In this document: positions 52,459 through 61,906 of the stretch, piece after piece
Layout: each line of letters opens with the position of its first letter
How positions within the stretch are numbered: position 1 is the first letter of the stretch
Source of the DNA: DASXMR01 sp036495525
GTDB taxonomy: Bacteria > Actinomycetota > Actinomycetes > Streptosporangiales > Streptosporangiaceae
Length of the DNA: 64,000 nucleotides
NCBI GenBank assembly: GCA_036495525.1
Contig: DASXMR010000023.1
Coordinates: forward strand, 124,001-188,000
Direction of reading: 5' to 3'
Position numbers and translations under genes: made by a program
The notes under the pieces: generated by a model
Database searches by the model: none
Told to the model about the DNA's origin: nothing
Seen by the model: the letters and a program-made list of their open reading frames with translations, nothing else

Positions 52459-53433
52459 CTACCTGGTGGGCAGCGGGAGGCGCTCCACGATCCCCGCGAG
52501 TACCTGCTCGGGCAGTTCCCGGCCCACCACCGCTTCCGCCGTCGGCAGCAGGCGATGAGCGAGGACCGGCCCGGCGAGCGCCTGGACATCGTCGGGTATC
52601 ACGAAATCGCGGCCGTCAAGCGCGGCGTAGGCGCGGCCGGCGCGCAGCAAGTGCAGCGCGGCGCGCGGCGAGGCGCCGAGCCTGAGCGCCGGAGATGTCC
52701 GGGTGGCGTTGGCGAGGCTGATGATGTACTGCCTGATCGGGTTCGCGACGTGCACCCCGCGGACGGCCGCCACCAGGTCCCGGATGTCGTTGGCGTGCGC
52801 GGCCGGCTGGAGCGTATCCAGCGGCGAGGCCGAGCCGTGGTTGTCGAGCACGGCGAGCTCGGCGGTGTTGTCCGGGTAGCCGATCGAGATCCGGGCGGTA
52901 AACCGGTCGCGTTGTGCCTCGGGCAGCGGATAGGTGCCCTCCATCTCGACCGGGTTCTGCGTCGCGATGACCATGAAGGGCAGCTCGAGCTGGTAGGTCG
53001 CCCCGTCGACGGTGACCTGGCGCTCCTCCATGCACTCCAGCAGCGCCGACTGCGTCTTCGGCGAGGCCCGGTTGATCTCGTCGCCGAGGACGATATTGGC
53101 GAAGATCGGGCCTGGCTTGAACTCGAACTCGCGCATTTCCTGGTTGTAGGCGCTCACCCCGGTGATGTCGCTTGGCAGCAGGTCGGGCGTGAACTGCACC
53201 CGCCGTACTGAGCAGTCGATCGACCTGGCCAGCGCCTTGGCCAGCAGCGTCTTGCCTACTCCCGGCACGTCCTCGATCAGCGCGTGTCCCTCGGCGAGCA
53301 GGACGGTGAGCAGCAGCCTGATCGCCTCGGGCTTGCCCGCGATGCAGGTCTCTACCGCCGTGCGCACGTCACCGGCGACAGATACAAGCTCCTCGAGCTT
53401 CCGCTCTGCCTGATGGCCCGTGTCAACTACCAC
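52459..53433 (-). CDS. MoxR-type AAA+ ATPase
   Basis: A chaperone-like ATPase. Walker A GVGKTLLAKAL and Walker B LGDEINRASPKTQSALLECMEER are clear, with sensor and arginine finger regions after them and the C-terminal lid (LRLGASPRAALHLLRAGRAYAALDGR). Starts at GTG 53433, which has GAGGAGG 5 bases upstream; the open frame runs 61 codons further, but with no site and unlike composition. The protein is 324 aa. First gene of the MoxR-DUF58-transglutaminase operon. Confidence 0.95.
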   Translation of the reverse strand: MVVDTGHQAERKLEELVSVAGDVRTAVETCIAGKPEAIRLLLTVLLAEGHALIEDVPGVGKTLLAKALARSIDCSVRRVQFTPDLLPSDITGVSAYNQEMREFEFKPGPIFANIVLGDEINRASPKTQSALLECMEERQVTVDGATYQLELPFMVIATQNPVEMEGTYPLPEAQRDRFTARISIGYPDNTAELAVLDNHGSASPLDTLQPAAHANDIRDLVAAVRGVHVANPIRQYIISLANATRTSPALRLGASPRAALHLLRAGRAYAALDGRDFVIPDDVQALAGPVLAHRLLPTAEAVVGRELPEQVLAGIVERLPLPTR

Positions 53434-53848
53434 GTGTCCTCCTCGCGTCAGCTGTGGCGCGATTGTCGAGTCCCTCGCCTGCGAACGGCACCCTGTCGGG
53501 CTGGCCCTGGCCGCGTTCAGACAGTACGTCCTGTAGTGAACCGTTGCGATGCCGCTTGGGTATCGGCGGGATAACGCTGTCCTGACGATTGTGCCCTGCG
53601 GGCCGGAAATCAGCACGGCGGGGCGACCTGGTCACCGTAGGTAGCGCAGGTTTGCGGCGCCGGGCTGCCGGTTCTGCTGGCCGGTCGCTCCATTTCACTC
53701 CACCCGCTGACCTCAGAATTCGCCACTGAGCCGTCCGATTCATGGCCTTGGCGCGGTTGACCGTGGTGAGTTGTGGAGTACAGTGGTGCGCTGTGGGGCA
53801 GAGAGTGCCTCATCAGCGCCACGGGTGGGGGACTGGGGAGGTGCGGCC
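53434..53848. other. 415-base intergenic region between moxR and mraZ
   Basis: Divergent spacer carrying the promoters of both operons. The mraZ side holds a recognisable promoter and operator (53757-53798). On the moxR side I could not fix a promoter; no gene is seen. Confidence 0.6.
53757..53798 (+). promoter_or_regulatory. mraZ promoter with four 10-bp-spaced MraZ boxes
   Basis: A -35 TTGACC (53757-53762) and a -10 TACAGT (53779-53784) are 16 bp apart. GTGG occurs at 53763, 53773, 53783 and 53793, exactly every 10 bp, covering the spacer and the -10. MraZ binds short G-rich direct repeats at 10-bp spacing upstream of its own gene, so this is the autoregulatory operator of the division and cell wall cluster. 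Confidence 0.8.
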
Positions 53849-54280
53849 GTGTTCCTTGGCACTCATACGCCGCGCCTCGACGACAAGGGGCGGCTGTTCC
53901 TGCCCGCCAAGTACCGCGATGAGCTGGCTTCTGGCCTGGTGCTGACCAAGGGCCAGGAGCGCTGCCTGTACGTCTTCCCCGCGGCAGAGTTCGTCCGCAT
54001 CACCGAGGTGCTGCGGACGGCACCGGTGACCGCCAAGACGGTCCGCGATTACAGCCGGGTCTTCTTTGCCAGCGCCTCCGACGAGGTGCCCGACAAGCAG
54101 GGCCGGATCACCATCCCGGCCGCGCTGCGCGAGTACGCGGCGCTGCAGCGGGACTGCGTGGTCATCGGGGCCAACACCCGGCTGGAGATCTGGGACTCCG
54201 CGGCCTGGGAGAACTACCTGGAGCACCAGGAGGACGCGTTCTCCGGCGCGTCGGAGGAGGTGCTGCCAGGACTGCTGTGA
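53849..54280 (+). CDS. mraZ: Transcriptional regulator MraZ
   Basis: Represses the division and cell wall operon by binding repeats at its promoter. The 143 aa contain two SpoVT/AbrB-like units, with the paired motifs RLDDKGRLFLPAKYR and VPDKQGRITIPAALRE. GTG at 53849 (MFLGTHTPRLD) follows GGGGAGG. It is the first gene of the cluster. Confidence 0.96.
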   Translation: MFLGTHTPRLDDKGRLFLPAKYRDELASGLVLTKGQERCLYVFPAAEFVRITEVLRTAPVTAKTVRDYSRVFFASASDEVPDKQGRITIPAALREYAALQRDCVVIGANTRLEIWDSAAWENYLEHQEDAFSGASEEVLPGLL

Positions 54281-54635
54281 TCGTGCGCCGTGATCGGGCG
54301 CCGCGGCGTCCGATAACCGGCGAGGTCTCCACCCGCGCTCTGCCCGCGGCCGGCTGACACCACTTCCCCGGTGCCAGGCGGCCGCCCGGCCGGCGCACCG
54401 TCTCGCGCACTGCGCGGATGGGGACCTGGCCGGGCAGGCGATGTCCGCGGGAACGCGCGGTGGCGGGTGGTGCCGGACCAGACGGTGCCGGCCAGGCCAG
54501 TGCCTGACCGGATGAGGGCGGGCCGCCGGCTGCTGGCGGCGCACGGGCGGGGTGACGGCGGGCGGAGCGGCACGCGAACCAGGGGCCGGCTACCCGGTGG
54601 CGGCAGAGGCAGGCAGCGCGGGAAGGGACGCACGG
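54281..54635 (+). other. 355-base spacer between mraZ and rsmH
   Basis: GC-rich stretch without a convincing gene or promoter. The open frame of rsmH continues into its last 80 bases, but the first good start is 54636. Confidence 0.5.
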
Positions 54636-55592
54636 ATGAACGCGGCAGCTGGTCACCGGCCGGTCATGACCGACCGGGTGCTTGCGCTGCTGGCCCCCGC
54701 GCTCGCCGCGGATGACGCGGTCCTGGTAGATGCCACGCTCGGGCGGGCTGGCCACGCCAGCGCGCTGCTGACCGAGCACCCCCGGCTGAGCCTGGTCGGC
54801 ATCGATGCCGACGACGCGGCGATCGAGCGGTCCCGCGCCGCGCTGTCGGCTTTCACCGGGCGGATCACCCTGGTGCATGCCGCGTATCACGAGCTGCCGG
54901 CCATCCTGGCCGGCCTCGGCCTGGCTAGTGTCCAGGGCGTCCTGTTCGACCTCGGCGTCTCTTCGCCGCAGCTGGACGACCCTGGCCGGGGCTTCAGCTA
55001 CTCGCGCGATGCGCCGCTTGACATGCGGATGGACCGCAGGGGCCAGCTCACCGCCGCCCAGGTACTGAACACCTACCCGGCTGACCAGCTGGCCAGGGTG
55101 CTGCGCGAGTACGGCGAGGAGCGGTTCGCCCGGCGGATCGCGGATGCGGTGGTAGCCGAGCGGGCAAGGGAGCCGCTCAGTACCACCGCCCGGCTCAGCG
55201 AGCTGGTCCGCGACAGTATCCCGGCGGCCGCGCGGCGAACCGGCGGGAACCCTGCCAAGCGCACTTTCCAGGCGCTGCGGATCGAGGTCAATGGCGAGCT
55301 TGAGTCGCTGCGGCTGGCGCTGCCAGCCGCGCTGGACGCGGTCGCCGTCGGCGGCCGGATCGTCGTGCTCGCCTACCACTCACTTGAGGACCGCGCGGTC
55401 AAGCGCGCACTGGCCGGGCAGGCGGCGGACACCACGCCAGCGGGCCTGCCGGTCACGCTGGCGGCAGGCAGGCCGCGGTTCCGCCTGCTGACTCGCGGGG
55501 CCGAGCGGCCGTCGGCCGCTGAGGTGGCGGCAAATCCGCGCGCCGCCTCGGCCCGGCTGCGTGCGGCCGAGCGGATCAGGGTGGCCGCATGA
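54636..55592 (+). CDS. rsmH: 16S rRNA (cytosine-N4)-methyltransferase RsmH
   Basis: Methylates N4 of C1402 in 16S rRNA. It has the MraW family order: HRPVMTDRVLALLAPAL, DATLGRAGHASALL (SAM site), LFDLGVSSPQLDDPGRGFSY, DMRMDR, and KRTFQALRIEVNGEL, with LAYHSLEDRAVK near the end. Length is 318 aa. The ATG at 54636 follows GGAAGGGACG. Confidence 0.96.
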   Translation: MNAAAGHRPVMTDRVLALLAPALAADDAVLVDATLGRAGHASALLTEHPRLSLVGIDADDAAIERSRAALSAFTGRITLVHAAYHELPAILAGLGLASVQGVLFDLGVSSPQLDDPGRGFSYSRDAPLDMRMDRRGQLTAAQVLNTYPADQLARVLREYGEERFARRIADAVVAERAREPLSTTARLSELVRDSIPAAARRTGGNPAKRTFQALRIEVNGELESLRLALPAALDAVAVGGRIVVLAYHSLEDRAVKRALAGQAADTTPAGLPVTLAAGRPRFRLLTRGAERPSAAEVAANPRAASARLRAAERIRVAA

Positions 55593-55727
55593 GCCGGCTG
55601 GCGGGCGGCCGAGCGGATCAGGGCGGCGAGGTGAGCGGGCTGGCGGGCGGCTGTAGGGGTGGGGCCGGCTTGCGCGCCACTTCGGCCCGGCTGCGTGCTG
55701 CCGAGCGGATCGCGGCGGGCGCATGAG
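55546..55727 (+). repeat. Degenerate duplications of the rsmH 3' end
   Basis: The last 48 bases of rsmH including the stop (55546-55593) recur at 55680-55727 with few changes, again ending GCATGAG. Between them GCCGAGCGGATCAGGG (55608-55623) and a further GAGCNGGCTGGCGGGCGGC pair (55591 and 55633) show partial copies. The stretch to the ftsL start (55593-55826) holds no other gene. Confidence 0.75.
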
Positions 55728-55826
55728 CGAGCGAACCTGCGGGCCAGCGTGCGCGCGGGGCGGTGCAAGGGGCGGGGCAGGCCGGCGTGATCGCCGGCCC
55801 GTGACAGCAAGGATGGGGACAGGCCG

Positions 55827-56702
55827 ATGCAGACTCAGCTGAAGAACGCGCCGCGACGCGCGGCCGGGATACGGCGCGGACCGGCGCCGCGGCCGGGCGG
55901 CGGCGAGCGGCCGGGGCCGGAAGGCGGGCGCCGGGGGACGGCAGCCGGGCGGCCGCGCCAGGCGGCGGACGGCAGGCGCGCCGCCGCACCCAGCGCGGTG
56001 CCACGGCCCCGGATGCCACGGCCGGCGGGGCCCGCCGCGGCAGCCGCCGGGCGCCAGGCGGATGCGGCAAGGCCAGCCCCTGCTCGCCTCAAGGCGGCCA
56101 GCCGGGCCGGCCGGATCACCGCGCGCAGCGCGGCCAGCCCGGCCGGTGCGGCCGGCACCCGTCTGGCGGCGGCTACTGGTCGCGCTGCCGCCAGCGCCCG
56201 TCCGACGGCCAATGCCCGTCCGGCGGCGACAGCCAGGGCCAGCGCAGGTCCGGCGGCGCCGGCCCGCCCGGCCCGCCGGACTCGCCCTGCGCTCGCGGCT
56301 GGCAAGCGGCCGGCCGCGAGCGCGCGGACAGCATCGCCGGATGAGCAGACCCAGCGCCCGCCTGGCCGGCGTGCTGGCTCACGGACGCCGTTCATCCTGC
56401 TGCTGATCGGGATGCTGGGCGGCGGCCTCACCTGCCTGCTGTTTATCAACACCACGCTGGCCATCGGCAGCTCGAAAATCACCGACCTGCAGCAGCAGAA
56501 CGCCTCGCTCACTCAGCAGGAGCAGGCGCTGCAGCAGCGAGTCTCCTATGAGCAGTCGCCTGCCAGGATCGCGCAACGGGCACGGGCGCTCGGCATGCGG
56601 CCGCAGTCGGTGATCAACACGATCAGCGGCGCGACCGGCCGGATCAAGACGCAGCCGGCGCAGGTGGACGGGGCCCAGGCCGAGCCTGGATTTACCCCGT
56701 GA
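55827..56702 (+). CDS. ftsL: FtsL-like cell division protein with long N-terminal tail
   Basis: Part of the division complex with FtsQ and FtsB. After about 185 residues of Ala/Arg/Pro/Gly-rich, basic sequence come one membrane segment (about 190-214) and a coiled coil (KITDLQQQNASLTQQEQALQQ) with YEQSPARIAQRARALGMRPQ, as in FtsL. The usual protein is 100-200 aa, so the N-terminal tail is unusually long. It overlaps ftsI by 4 bp. Confidence 0.85.
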   Translation: MQTQLKNAPRRAAGIRRGPAPRPGGGERPGPEGGRRGTAAGRPRQAADGRRAAAPSAVPRPRMPRPAGPAAAAAGRQADAARPAPARLKAASRAGRITARSAASPAGAAGTRLAAATGRAAASARPTANARPAATARASAGPAAPARPARRTRPALAAGKRPAASARTASPDEQTQRPPGRRAGSRTPFILLLIGMLGGGLTCLLFINTTLAIGSSKITDLQQQNASLTQQEQALQQRVSYEQSPARIAQRARALGMRPQSVINTISGATGRIKTQPAQVDGAQAEPGFTP

Positions 56703-58894
56703 ACGACGGGCCGGGCCCTGACGACCCGCCGGCCGATCGCGACGGGCGTCGGCGGCCTGGTGCCAGACGGCCGCCGGCGCCAGGCCGCGAGCGGAACCCG
56801 GCCGGTCCGCCGCGGCGTGCTGGGTCGGGCGGTCCGCCCGGCGCAGGCCGGCGACCTGGCGGTCGCCCGGCGGCGCAGCCCTCAGGCCGGCTCGGCTCAG
56901 CGATGCCCGGTTCAGCCCAGCAGGGAGAGCGGCCGGGACGGCGAGGGCGCGGCGCGGCGGCACCGCAAGCCGGCCCGCCCGGCGGCCGGCCGGCTGCCGC
57001 GCGCGGCGCGAGACAGCGCGGCCGACTGGACGGCCAGGCCGGCCGGCCGCCCGGCAGGCCTGGCCAGCGGCGTGACGGCCGCGGCGGGCGCCGGTCTGCT
57101 GCGCTCGGCACGGCCAGGCGGGTGCTGCGGCGCGGCAACCCAGGCCGCCGGCTGAACGTTTCGCTGCTGTGCATCTGCTTCGTGCTGTCGCTATTCGTCG
57201 GCCGCCTGGTGCAGCTGCAGGGCCTGGACTCGGCCAGGTACCGGACCACGGCAAACCGGCAGCGGACCACCACGATCACGATCCCGGCGGTACGCGGCGA
57301 GATCACCGCCAGCGACGGGACGATCCTGGCCATGACCGTGCCAACTGACCTGGTCTACGCCGACCCGGTGCAGATACCCAGGCAGCTGCGGTCGCAGGTC
57401 GCCAGCGCGCTGGCCGGGCCGCTGCGGATGCCGGCGGCCAGCATCCTCGCGCTGATCGAGCATCCAAGCTCGCCGCAGTACGTGGTGCTGAAACGGTCGG
57501 TGCCGCAGGCTACTGCGCGTCAGCTCAGCTCGCTCACCCTGCCGGGCACCAGCACGAGCCTGCCAGGCCTCGGGCTGACGCCCGGCTACCAGCGGGTCTA
57601 CCCGGATGACACGCTGGCCGCCGGGCTGCTGGGGTTCACCAGCGACCGGGGCGGGGACCTGACCGGCCAGGCCGGCCTCGAGGCGAAGTACAACTCGCTG
57701 CTGGCCGGCCGCGACGGCAGCGAGCAGGTCGAGACCGGCCCGGACGGGCAGCCGATACCGCTGACCCAGGCGCACGCCAAGCCGGAGGTGCCGTCCCGCG
57801 GGCTGCGGCTGACTATCCAGCCGGACATCCAGTACCAGGCCGAGCAGCAGTGCCGCCAGCGAGTCACCATCACCAGGGCGAAGAGCTGCACGATCGTGGT
57901 GATGCAGCCAGGTACCGGGAAGATACTCGCGATGGCGCAGTGGCCGAGCTTCAATCCCGCCGCGCCGTCGAGTGTCGCCGCGACCGCTGACCTGCCGGTC
58001 AGCGAGATGTTCGCACCGGGCAGCACGGCCAAGACGATCACGGTGGCGGCGGCGCTCGAGCAGGGCGGCCAGACCCCGATGACCGCCTACACGATCCCGC
58101 CGCAGATCAGCATCGGCCCGTTCACCTTCCACGACTCCGAGTCGCACCCGACCTACCGCTACACCGTCGCCGGGATCCTCGCGAACTCGAGCAACGTCGG
58201 CATGGTCCAGGTGGTTCAGCATGTCAGCCCGGCCGAGCAGTACAAGTACCTGCGCGCCTTCGGCCTGGACCAGCCGACTGGCCTCGGCCTGCCCGGCGAG
58301 CAGGACGGCATCCTGCCGCCGCCTTCGCAGTGGACTCAGAACTACGCAGCCGAGCGGTATGAGCTGTCCTTCGGCCAGTCGCTCACCGTGAACGCGGTGC
58401 AAATGGCCAGCGCCTACGCGACCATCGCCAACGGCGGGGTGCGGGTGCAGCCATCGCTAGTGGCGGGCACCACCAGCGGCTCCGGCGCCTTCACCCCGGC
58501 CCCGGCGCCCGTCAGGCACCGGGTGATCCAGGCCGGGACGGCCAGGGCACTGCTGGGTATCCTGCAGCAGGTACCGCTGGTGGACGAGCGGGCGAACGAG
58601 CCCTGGGGCCTGATCGCCGGGTACTCGGTGGCGGCCAAGACCGGGACCGCCCAGGAGCCATCCGCGCACGGCAACTGCCTGTGCCAGTACGGATCCAGCT
58701 ACATCGGCATCGCGCCCGCCAGGCACCCGCAGCTCGTCGTCGCCGTGAACGTGCAGGATCCCCGCGCGCACGGATTTTTCGGCGACGAGGTAGCCGGGCC
58801 GGTGTTCTACAACGTCATGAAGTTTGCACTGCAGACGATGAAGGTCGCGCCGGACGGCGGTGGACAGCCAAGGGTCAGGCTCACCGCCCCGTGA
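56699..58894 (+). CDS. ftsI: Peptidoglycan D,D-transpeptidase FtsI (PBP3)
   Basis: Septum-specific cross-linking enzyme. A 731-aa class B PBP: disordered Arg/Gly/Pro tail (residues 1-150), one membrane segment (about 151-172), the dimerisation domain, and the transpeptidase domain with Ser442-Thr-Ala-Lys445 (SxxK), SSN in ANSSNVG, and Lys647-Thr-Gly. The tail is longer than in E. coli; tails of this kind occur in other actinomycetes. GTG start overlaps ftsL. Confidence 0.95.
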   Translation: MNDGPGPDDPPADRDGRRRPGARRPPAPGRERNPAGPPRRAGSGGPPGAGRRPGGRPAAQPSGRLGSAMPGSAQQGERPGRRGRGAAAPQAGPPGGRPAAARGARQRGRLDGQAGRPPGRPGQRRDGRGGRRSAALGTARRVLRRGNPGRRLNVSLLCICFVLSLFVGRLVQLQGLDSARYRTTANRQRTTTITIPAVRGEITASDGTILAMTVPTDLVYADPVQIPRQLRSQVASALAGPLRMPAASILALIEHPSSPQYVVLKRSVPQATARQLSSLTLPGTSTSLPGLGLTPGYQRVYPDDTLAAGLLGFTSDRGGDLTGQAGLEAKYNSLLAGRDGSEQVETGPDGQPIPLTQAHAKPEVPSRGLRLTIQPDIQYQAEQQCRQRVTITRAKSCTIVVMQPGTGKILAMAQWPSFNPAAPSSVAATADLPVSEMFAPGSTAKTITVAAALEQGGQTPMTAYTIPPQISIGPFTFHDSESHPTYRYTVAGILANSSNVGMVQVVQHVSPAEQYKYLRAFGLDQPTGLGLPGEQDGILPPPSQWTQNYAAERYELSFGQSLTVNAVQMASAYATIANGGVRVQPSLVAGTTSGSGAFTPAPAPVRHRVIQAGTARALLGILQQVPLVDERANEPWGLIAGYSVAAKTGTAQEPSAHGNCLCQYGSSYIGIAPARHPQLVVAVNVQDPRAHGFFGDEVAGPVFYNVMKFALQTMKVAPDGGGQPRVRLTAP

Positions 58895-58913
58895 ACGGAG
58901 GTAGCCTCAGCCC

Positions 58914-60515
58914 GTGCGAGCGGATCTGCGCCCATCCCGGGTAGCCGCGCGGCCGCTGCCCGCGCTCGCGGCTCTGCTCGGCCTCAGGTCATCGGCCGGC
59001 GGCCAGCCGGCCCCGGCAGGCCGCGCTGAGGCTGCAGCGCTCACCGGGGTCACCCACGACTCCCGCCTGGCACGTCCAGGTGATCTGTACGCGGCACTGC
59101 CGGGGAGCCAGTATCACGGCGCCGGGTTCTGCCGCCAGGCTGCCGAGCGGGGTGCCGTCGCCGTGCTCACCGACCCGGCCGGGCGCCGCGAGGCGATCAG
59201 GTCCGGCCTGCCGGTGCTGGTGGTGGCTGACCCGCGGGCCAGGCTGGGCGAAGTCGCGGCCTGGATCTACGGTAGCCCGTCGCAGCGGCTGCTGCTGATC
59301 GGCGTCACTGGCACCAGCGGCAAGACGACCACCAGCTACCTGCTCGAGTCCGGCCTGCGGGTGGCCGGTCATCAGGCCGGGCTGATCGGCGGCGTGCAGA
59401 CCCGGATCGGCACTGAGGTGCTGCCGAGCCTGCTGACCACGCCCGAGGCCACCGACCTGCAGGCGCTGCTGGCGGTCATGGCCGAGCGACGGGTCGGCGC
59501 GGCGGCGATGGAGGTCTCCAGCCACGCCCTGGCCCTCGGCCGGGTGGCTGGCACCAGCTACGACGTGGCGATCTTCACCAACCTCTCGCAGGATCACCTC
59601 GACTTCCACGCCACCCTGGACAACTACTTCGCAGCCAAGGCAGAGCTGTTCACCCCGCGCTACGCCAGGGCCGGCGTAATCAACGTCGATGACGCGCACG
59701 GCAGGCAGCTAGCCGCCGCCGCGCAGATACCGGTCACGACGTTCTCCGCGGCCGGGCGGCCAGGCGCCGACTGGCTCGCCGCCGACGTGCGGGCCGGCGC
59801 TGACGGCAGCACGTTCCGCGTCATCGGCCCCGGCGGCGTCGAGGCCGACGCCTCGGTCGCGCTGCCCGGGCCGTTCAACGTCGCCAACGCGCTCGGCGCC
59901 ATCGTCGCGCTGGTCGAGGCCGGGGTCTCGGTCGCGACCGCGGTGGCGGGGGTGAGCTCCTGCCCCGGCGTGCCCGGCAGGCTCGAGCGGGTGGAGGCGG
60001 GCCAGGATTTCACCGTGCTCGTCGACTACTCGCACAAGCCAGGCGCCGTCGAGGCTGTGCTCTGCGCGCTGCGCCCGGTCACTCAGGGCGGCCTGACGAT
60101 CGTGCTCGGCTGCGGCGGGGACCGGGATAGCGCCAAGCGCCCGCTGATGGGCGCCGCCGCCGCCGCGCTCGCCGACACCGCGATCCTGACCAGCGACAAT
60201 CCAAGGTCAGAAGACCCCCTGGCCATCCTCGCCGAGATGCTCTCCGGGGCGATGACGGTGCCGCCTTCCGGGCGTGGCTACGTTGCCGTCGAGCCTGATC
60301 GTGCGCTGGCGATCGAGCGCGCGATCGCTGCCGCAGGAAAAGGCGACATCGTGCTCATTGCGGGCAAGGGCCACGAGCGCGGCCAGTACGCTGGCGGGTC
60401 GGTGGCGCCGTTCGATGACCGCCAGGTGGCCGCCGAGGCGCTGGCGCGGCGCCGCGCCGCCGAGGAGGCGACGCTGTCCGGCGGTGCGCCCGCTTTCGAT
60501 ACGGAGGACGATTGA
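58914..60515 (+). CDS. murE: UDP-MurNAc-tripeptide synthetase MurE
   Basis: Adds the third residue of the peptidoglycan stem. ATP site TGTSGKTTTSYL (about residue 132), central domain, and the DNPRSEDP motif (about residue 428), which marks the meso-diaminopimelate-adding type. THDSRLARPGDLYAALPG is the UDP-binding part. Length is 533 aa, with a GTG start. The wall is thus probably of meso-DAP type. Its stop overlaps the murF start. Confidence 0.96.
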   Translation: MRADLRPSRVAARPLPALAALLGLRSSAGGQPAPAGRAEAAALTGVTHDSRLARPGDLYAALPGSQYHGAGFCRQAAERGAVAVLTDPAGRREAIRSGLPVLVVADPRARLGEVAAWIYGSPSQRLLLIGVTGTSGKTTTSYLLESGLRVAGHQAGLIGGVQTRIGTEVLPSLLTTPEATDLQALLAVMAERRVGAAAMEVSSHALALGRVAGTSYDVAIFTNLSQDHLDFHATLDNYFAAKAELFTPRYARAGVINVDDAHGRQLAAAAQIPVTTFSAAGRPGADWLAADVRAGADGSTFRVIGPGGVEADASVALPGPFNVANALGAIVALVEAGVSVATAVAGVSSCPGVPGRLERVEAGQDFTVLVDYSHKPGAVEAVLCALRPVTQGGLTIVLGCGGDRDSAKRPLMGAAAAALADTAILTSDNPRSEDPLAILAEMLSGAMTVPPSGRGYVAVEPDRALAIERAIAAAGKGDIVLIAGKGHERGQYAGGSVAPFDDRQVAAEALARRRAAEEATLSGGAPAFDTEDD

Positions 60516-61906
60516 TCCCGCTGTCCGTGGCGCAGATCGCCGAGATCACCGGTGCAGAGCTAGTCGAGGCAGGCAACGGTGCCGCCGTGGTCACCGGCCC
60601 GGTGGTCGCTGACTCACGCGAGGCCATGCCTGGCAGCATGTTCGTCGCGCTGCGCGGCGAGCACGCCGACGGGCACGACTTCGCCGTCGCGGCGGCGGCG
60701 GCCGGGGCCACCGTGGTGCTCGCCGAGCGCCCGGTCGGCGCGCCAGCGCTGGTCGTGCCCGACGCAGTCGCCGCCCTGGCCACGTTGGCCACGACCGTCG
60801 CGGCGGCGGTGCCGGCGCTGACCGTGGTCGGGATCACCGGCTCGGCTGGCAAGACCACCACCAAGGACCTGGCCGCCCAGCTGTTCGAGACGCTCGGCCC
60901 GACCGTGTCGCCGCGCAACTCCTACAACAACGAGATCGGCCACCCGCTGACCGTGCTGCGGGTCACTGAGCACACCTCCTACCTCGTTGCCGAGCTGTCC
61001 GCACGCGGTGCCGGGCACATCGCGAAGCTGTGCGCGATCACGCCGCCGCGGCTCGGCGCGGTGCTGAGCGTCGGTCACGCGCACGCCGGCGGGTTCGGCG
61101 GCATCGAGGAGGTGGCCAGGGCGAAGAGCGAGCTGCCCGCCGCGCTGCCGCCGGACGGCGCCGCGGTGCTGAACGCCGACGACCCCCGGGTCATCGCGAT
61201 GGCGGCGCGCACCAGCGCGCGGGTGGTGACGTTCGGCCGCTCAGCCGGCGCCGACGTGCGCGCCGCGGAGGTCACCCTTGACCGCACCGGCCGCCCAGCC
61301 TTCATGCTGGAGACCAGCGAGGGAAGCGCCGCGGTCCGGCTCAGGCTGCACGGCGAGCACAACGTCAGCAACGCGCTGGCCGCGGCGGCGCTGGCCGCGC
61401 AGGCGGGGCTGAGCCTGCCCGAGATCGCGGCCGGGCTGTCAGCTGCGCAGGCCAGGAGCCGCTGGCGGATGGAAGTCACCGAGCGGCCGGACGGCGTCAC
61501 CGTCATCAACGACGCGTACAACACCAACCCGGAGGCGCTGCGCGCCGCGCTGTCCTCGCTGGCCGCCATGGCCCGCGGCCGCCGTGCCTACGCCGTCCTC
61601 GGCCATATGCGCGAGCTGGGCCTCCAGTCGGCAGAGCTGAACGAGCAGGCGGGCGCGCTGGCCGCCAGAACCGGGCTGGCCGGGCTCGTGGTGGTCGGTG
61701 ACGAGGCCGGGCCGATGCTCGCCGGGGCCAGGGCCGAGACCGGCTGGCAGGGCGAGCTGCTGCACGTCGCGGACGGGCCGGCGGCCACTAGGGCGATGGC
61801 TGAGCGACTGCGCCCTGGCGATATCGTGCTGGTCAAGGCGTCGCGCGCGGCCGGGCTGCAAACCGTGGCACTGGCCTTGGCTGGGGCCGCGGAGGTCGCG
61901 CAGTGA
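60512..61906 (+). CDS. murF: UDP-MurNAc-pentapeptide synthetase MurF
   Basis: Adds D-Ala-D-Ala to the stem peptide. ATP site GITGSAGKTTTKDL (about residue 110), NSYNNEIGHPLT motif and INDAYNTNPEALRAAL are all typical. The 464 aa begin at a TTG that overlaps the murE stop (TTGA), with GGAGGA just before. It overlaps mraY by 4 bp. Confidence 0.96.
   Translation: MIPLSVAQIAEITGAELVEAGNGAAVVTGPVVADSREAMPGSMFVALRGEHADGHDFAVAAAAAGATVVLAERPVGAPALVVPDAVAALATLATTVAAAVPALTVVGITGSAGKTTTKDLAAQLFETLGPTVSPRNSYNNEIGHPLTVLRVTEHTSYLVAELSARGAGHIAKLCAITPPRLGAVLSVGHAHAGGFGGIEEVARAKSELPAALPPDGAAVLNADDPRVIAMAARTSARVVTFGRSAGADVRAAEVTLDRTGRPAFMLETSEGSAAVRLRLHGEHNVSNALAAAALAAQAGLSLPEIAAGLSAAQARSRWRMEVTERPDGVTVINDAYNTNPEALRAALSSLAAMARGRRAYAVLGHMRELGLQSAELNEQAGALAARTGLAGLVVVGDEAGPMLAGARAETGWQGELLHVADGPAATRAMAERLRPGDIVLVKASRAAGLQTVALALAGAAEVAQ

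Noticed and set aside
53434..53616. 61-residue N-terminal extension of MoxR
   Set aside because: GTG at 53433 has GAGGAGG at the right distance and gives the usual MoxR start; the extension lies in the intergenic region and has no family likeness.
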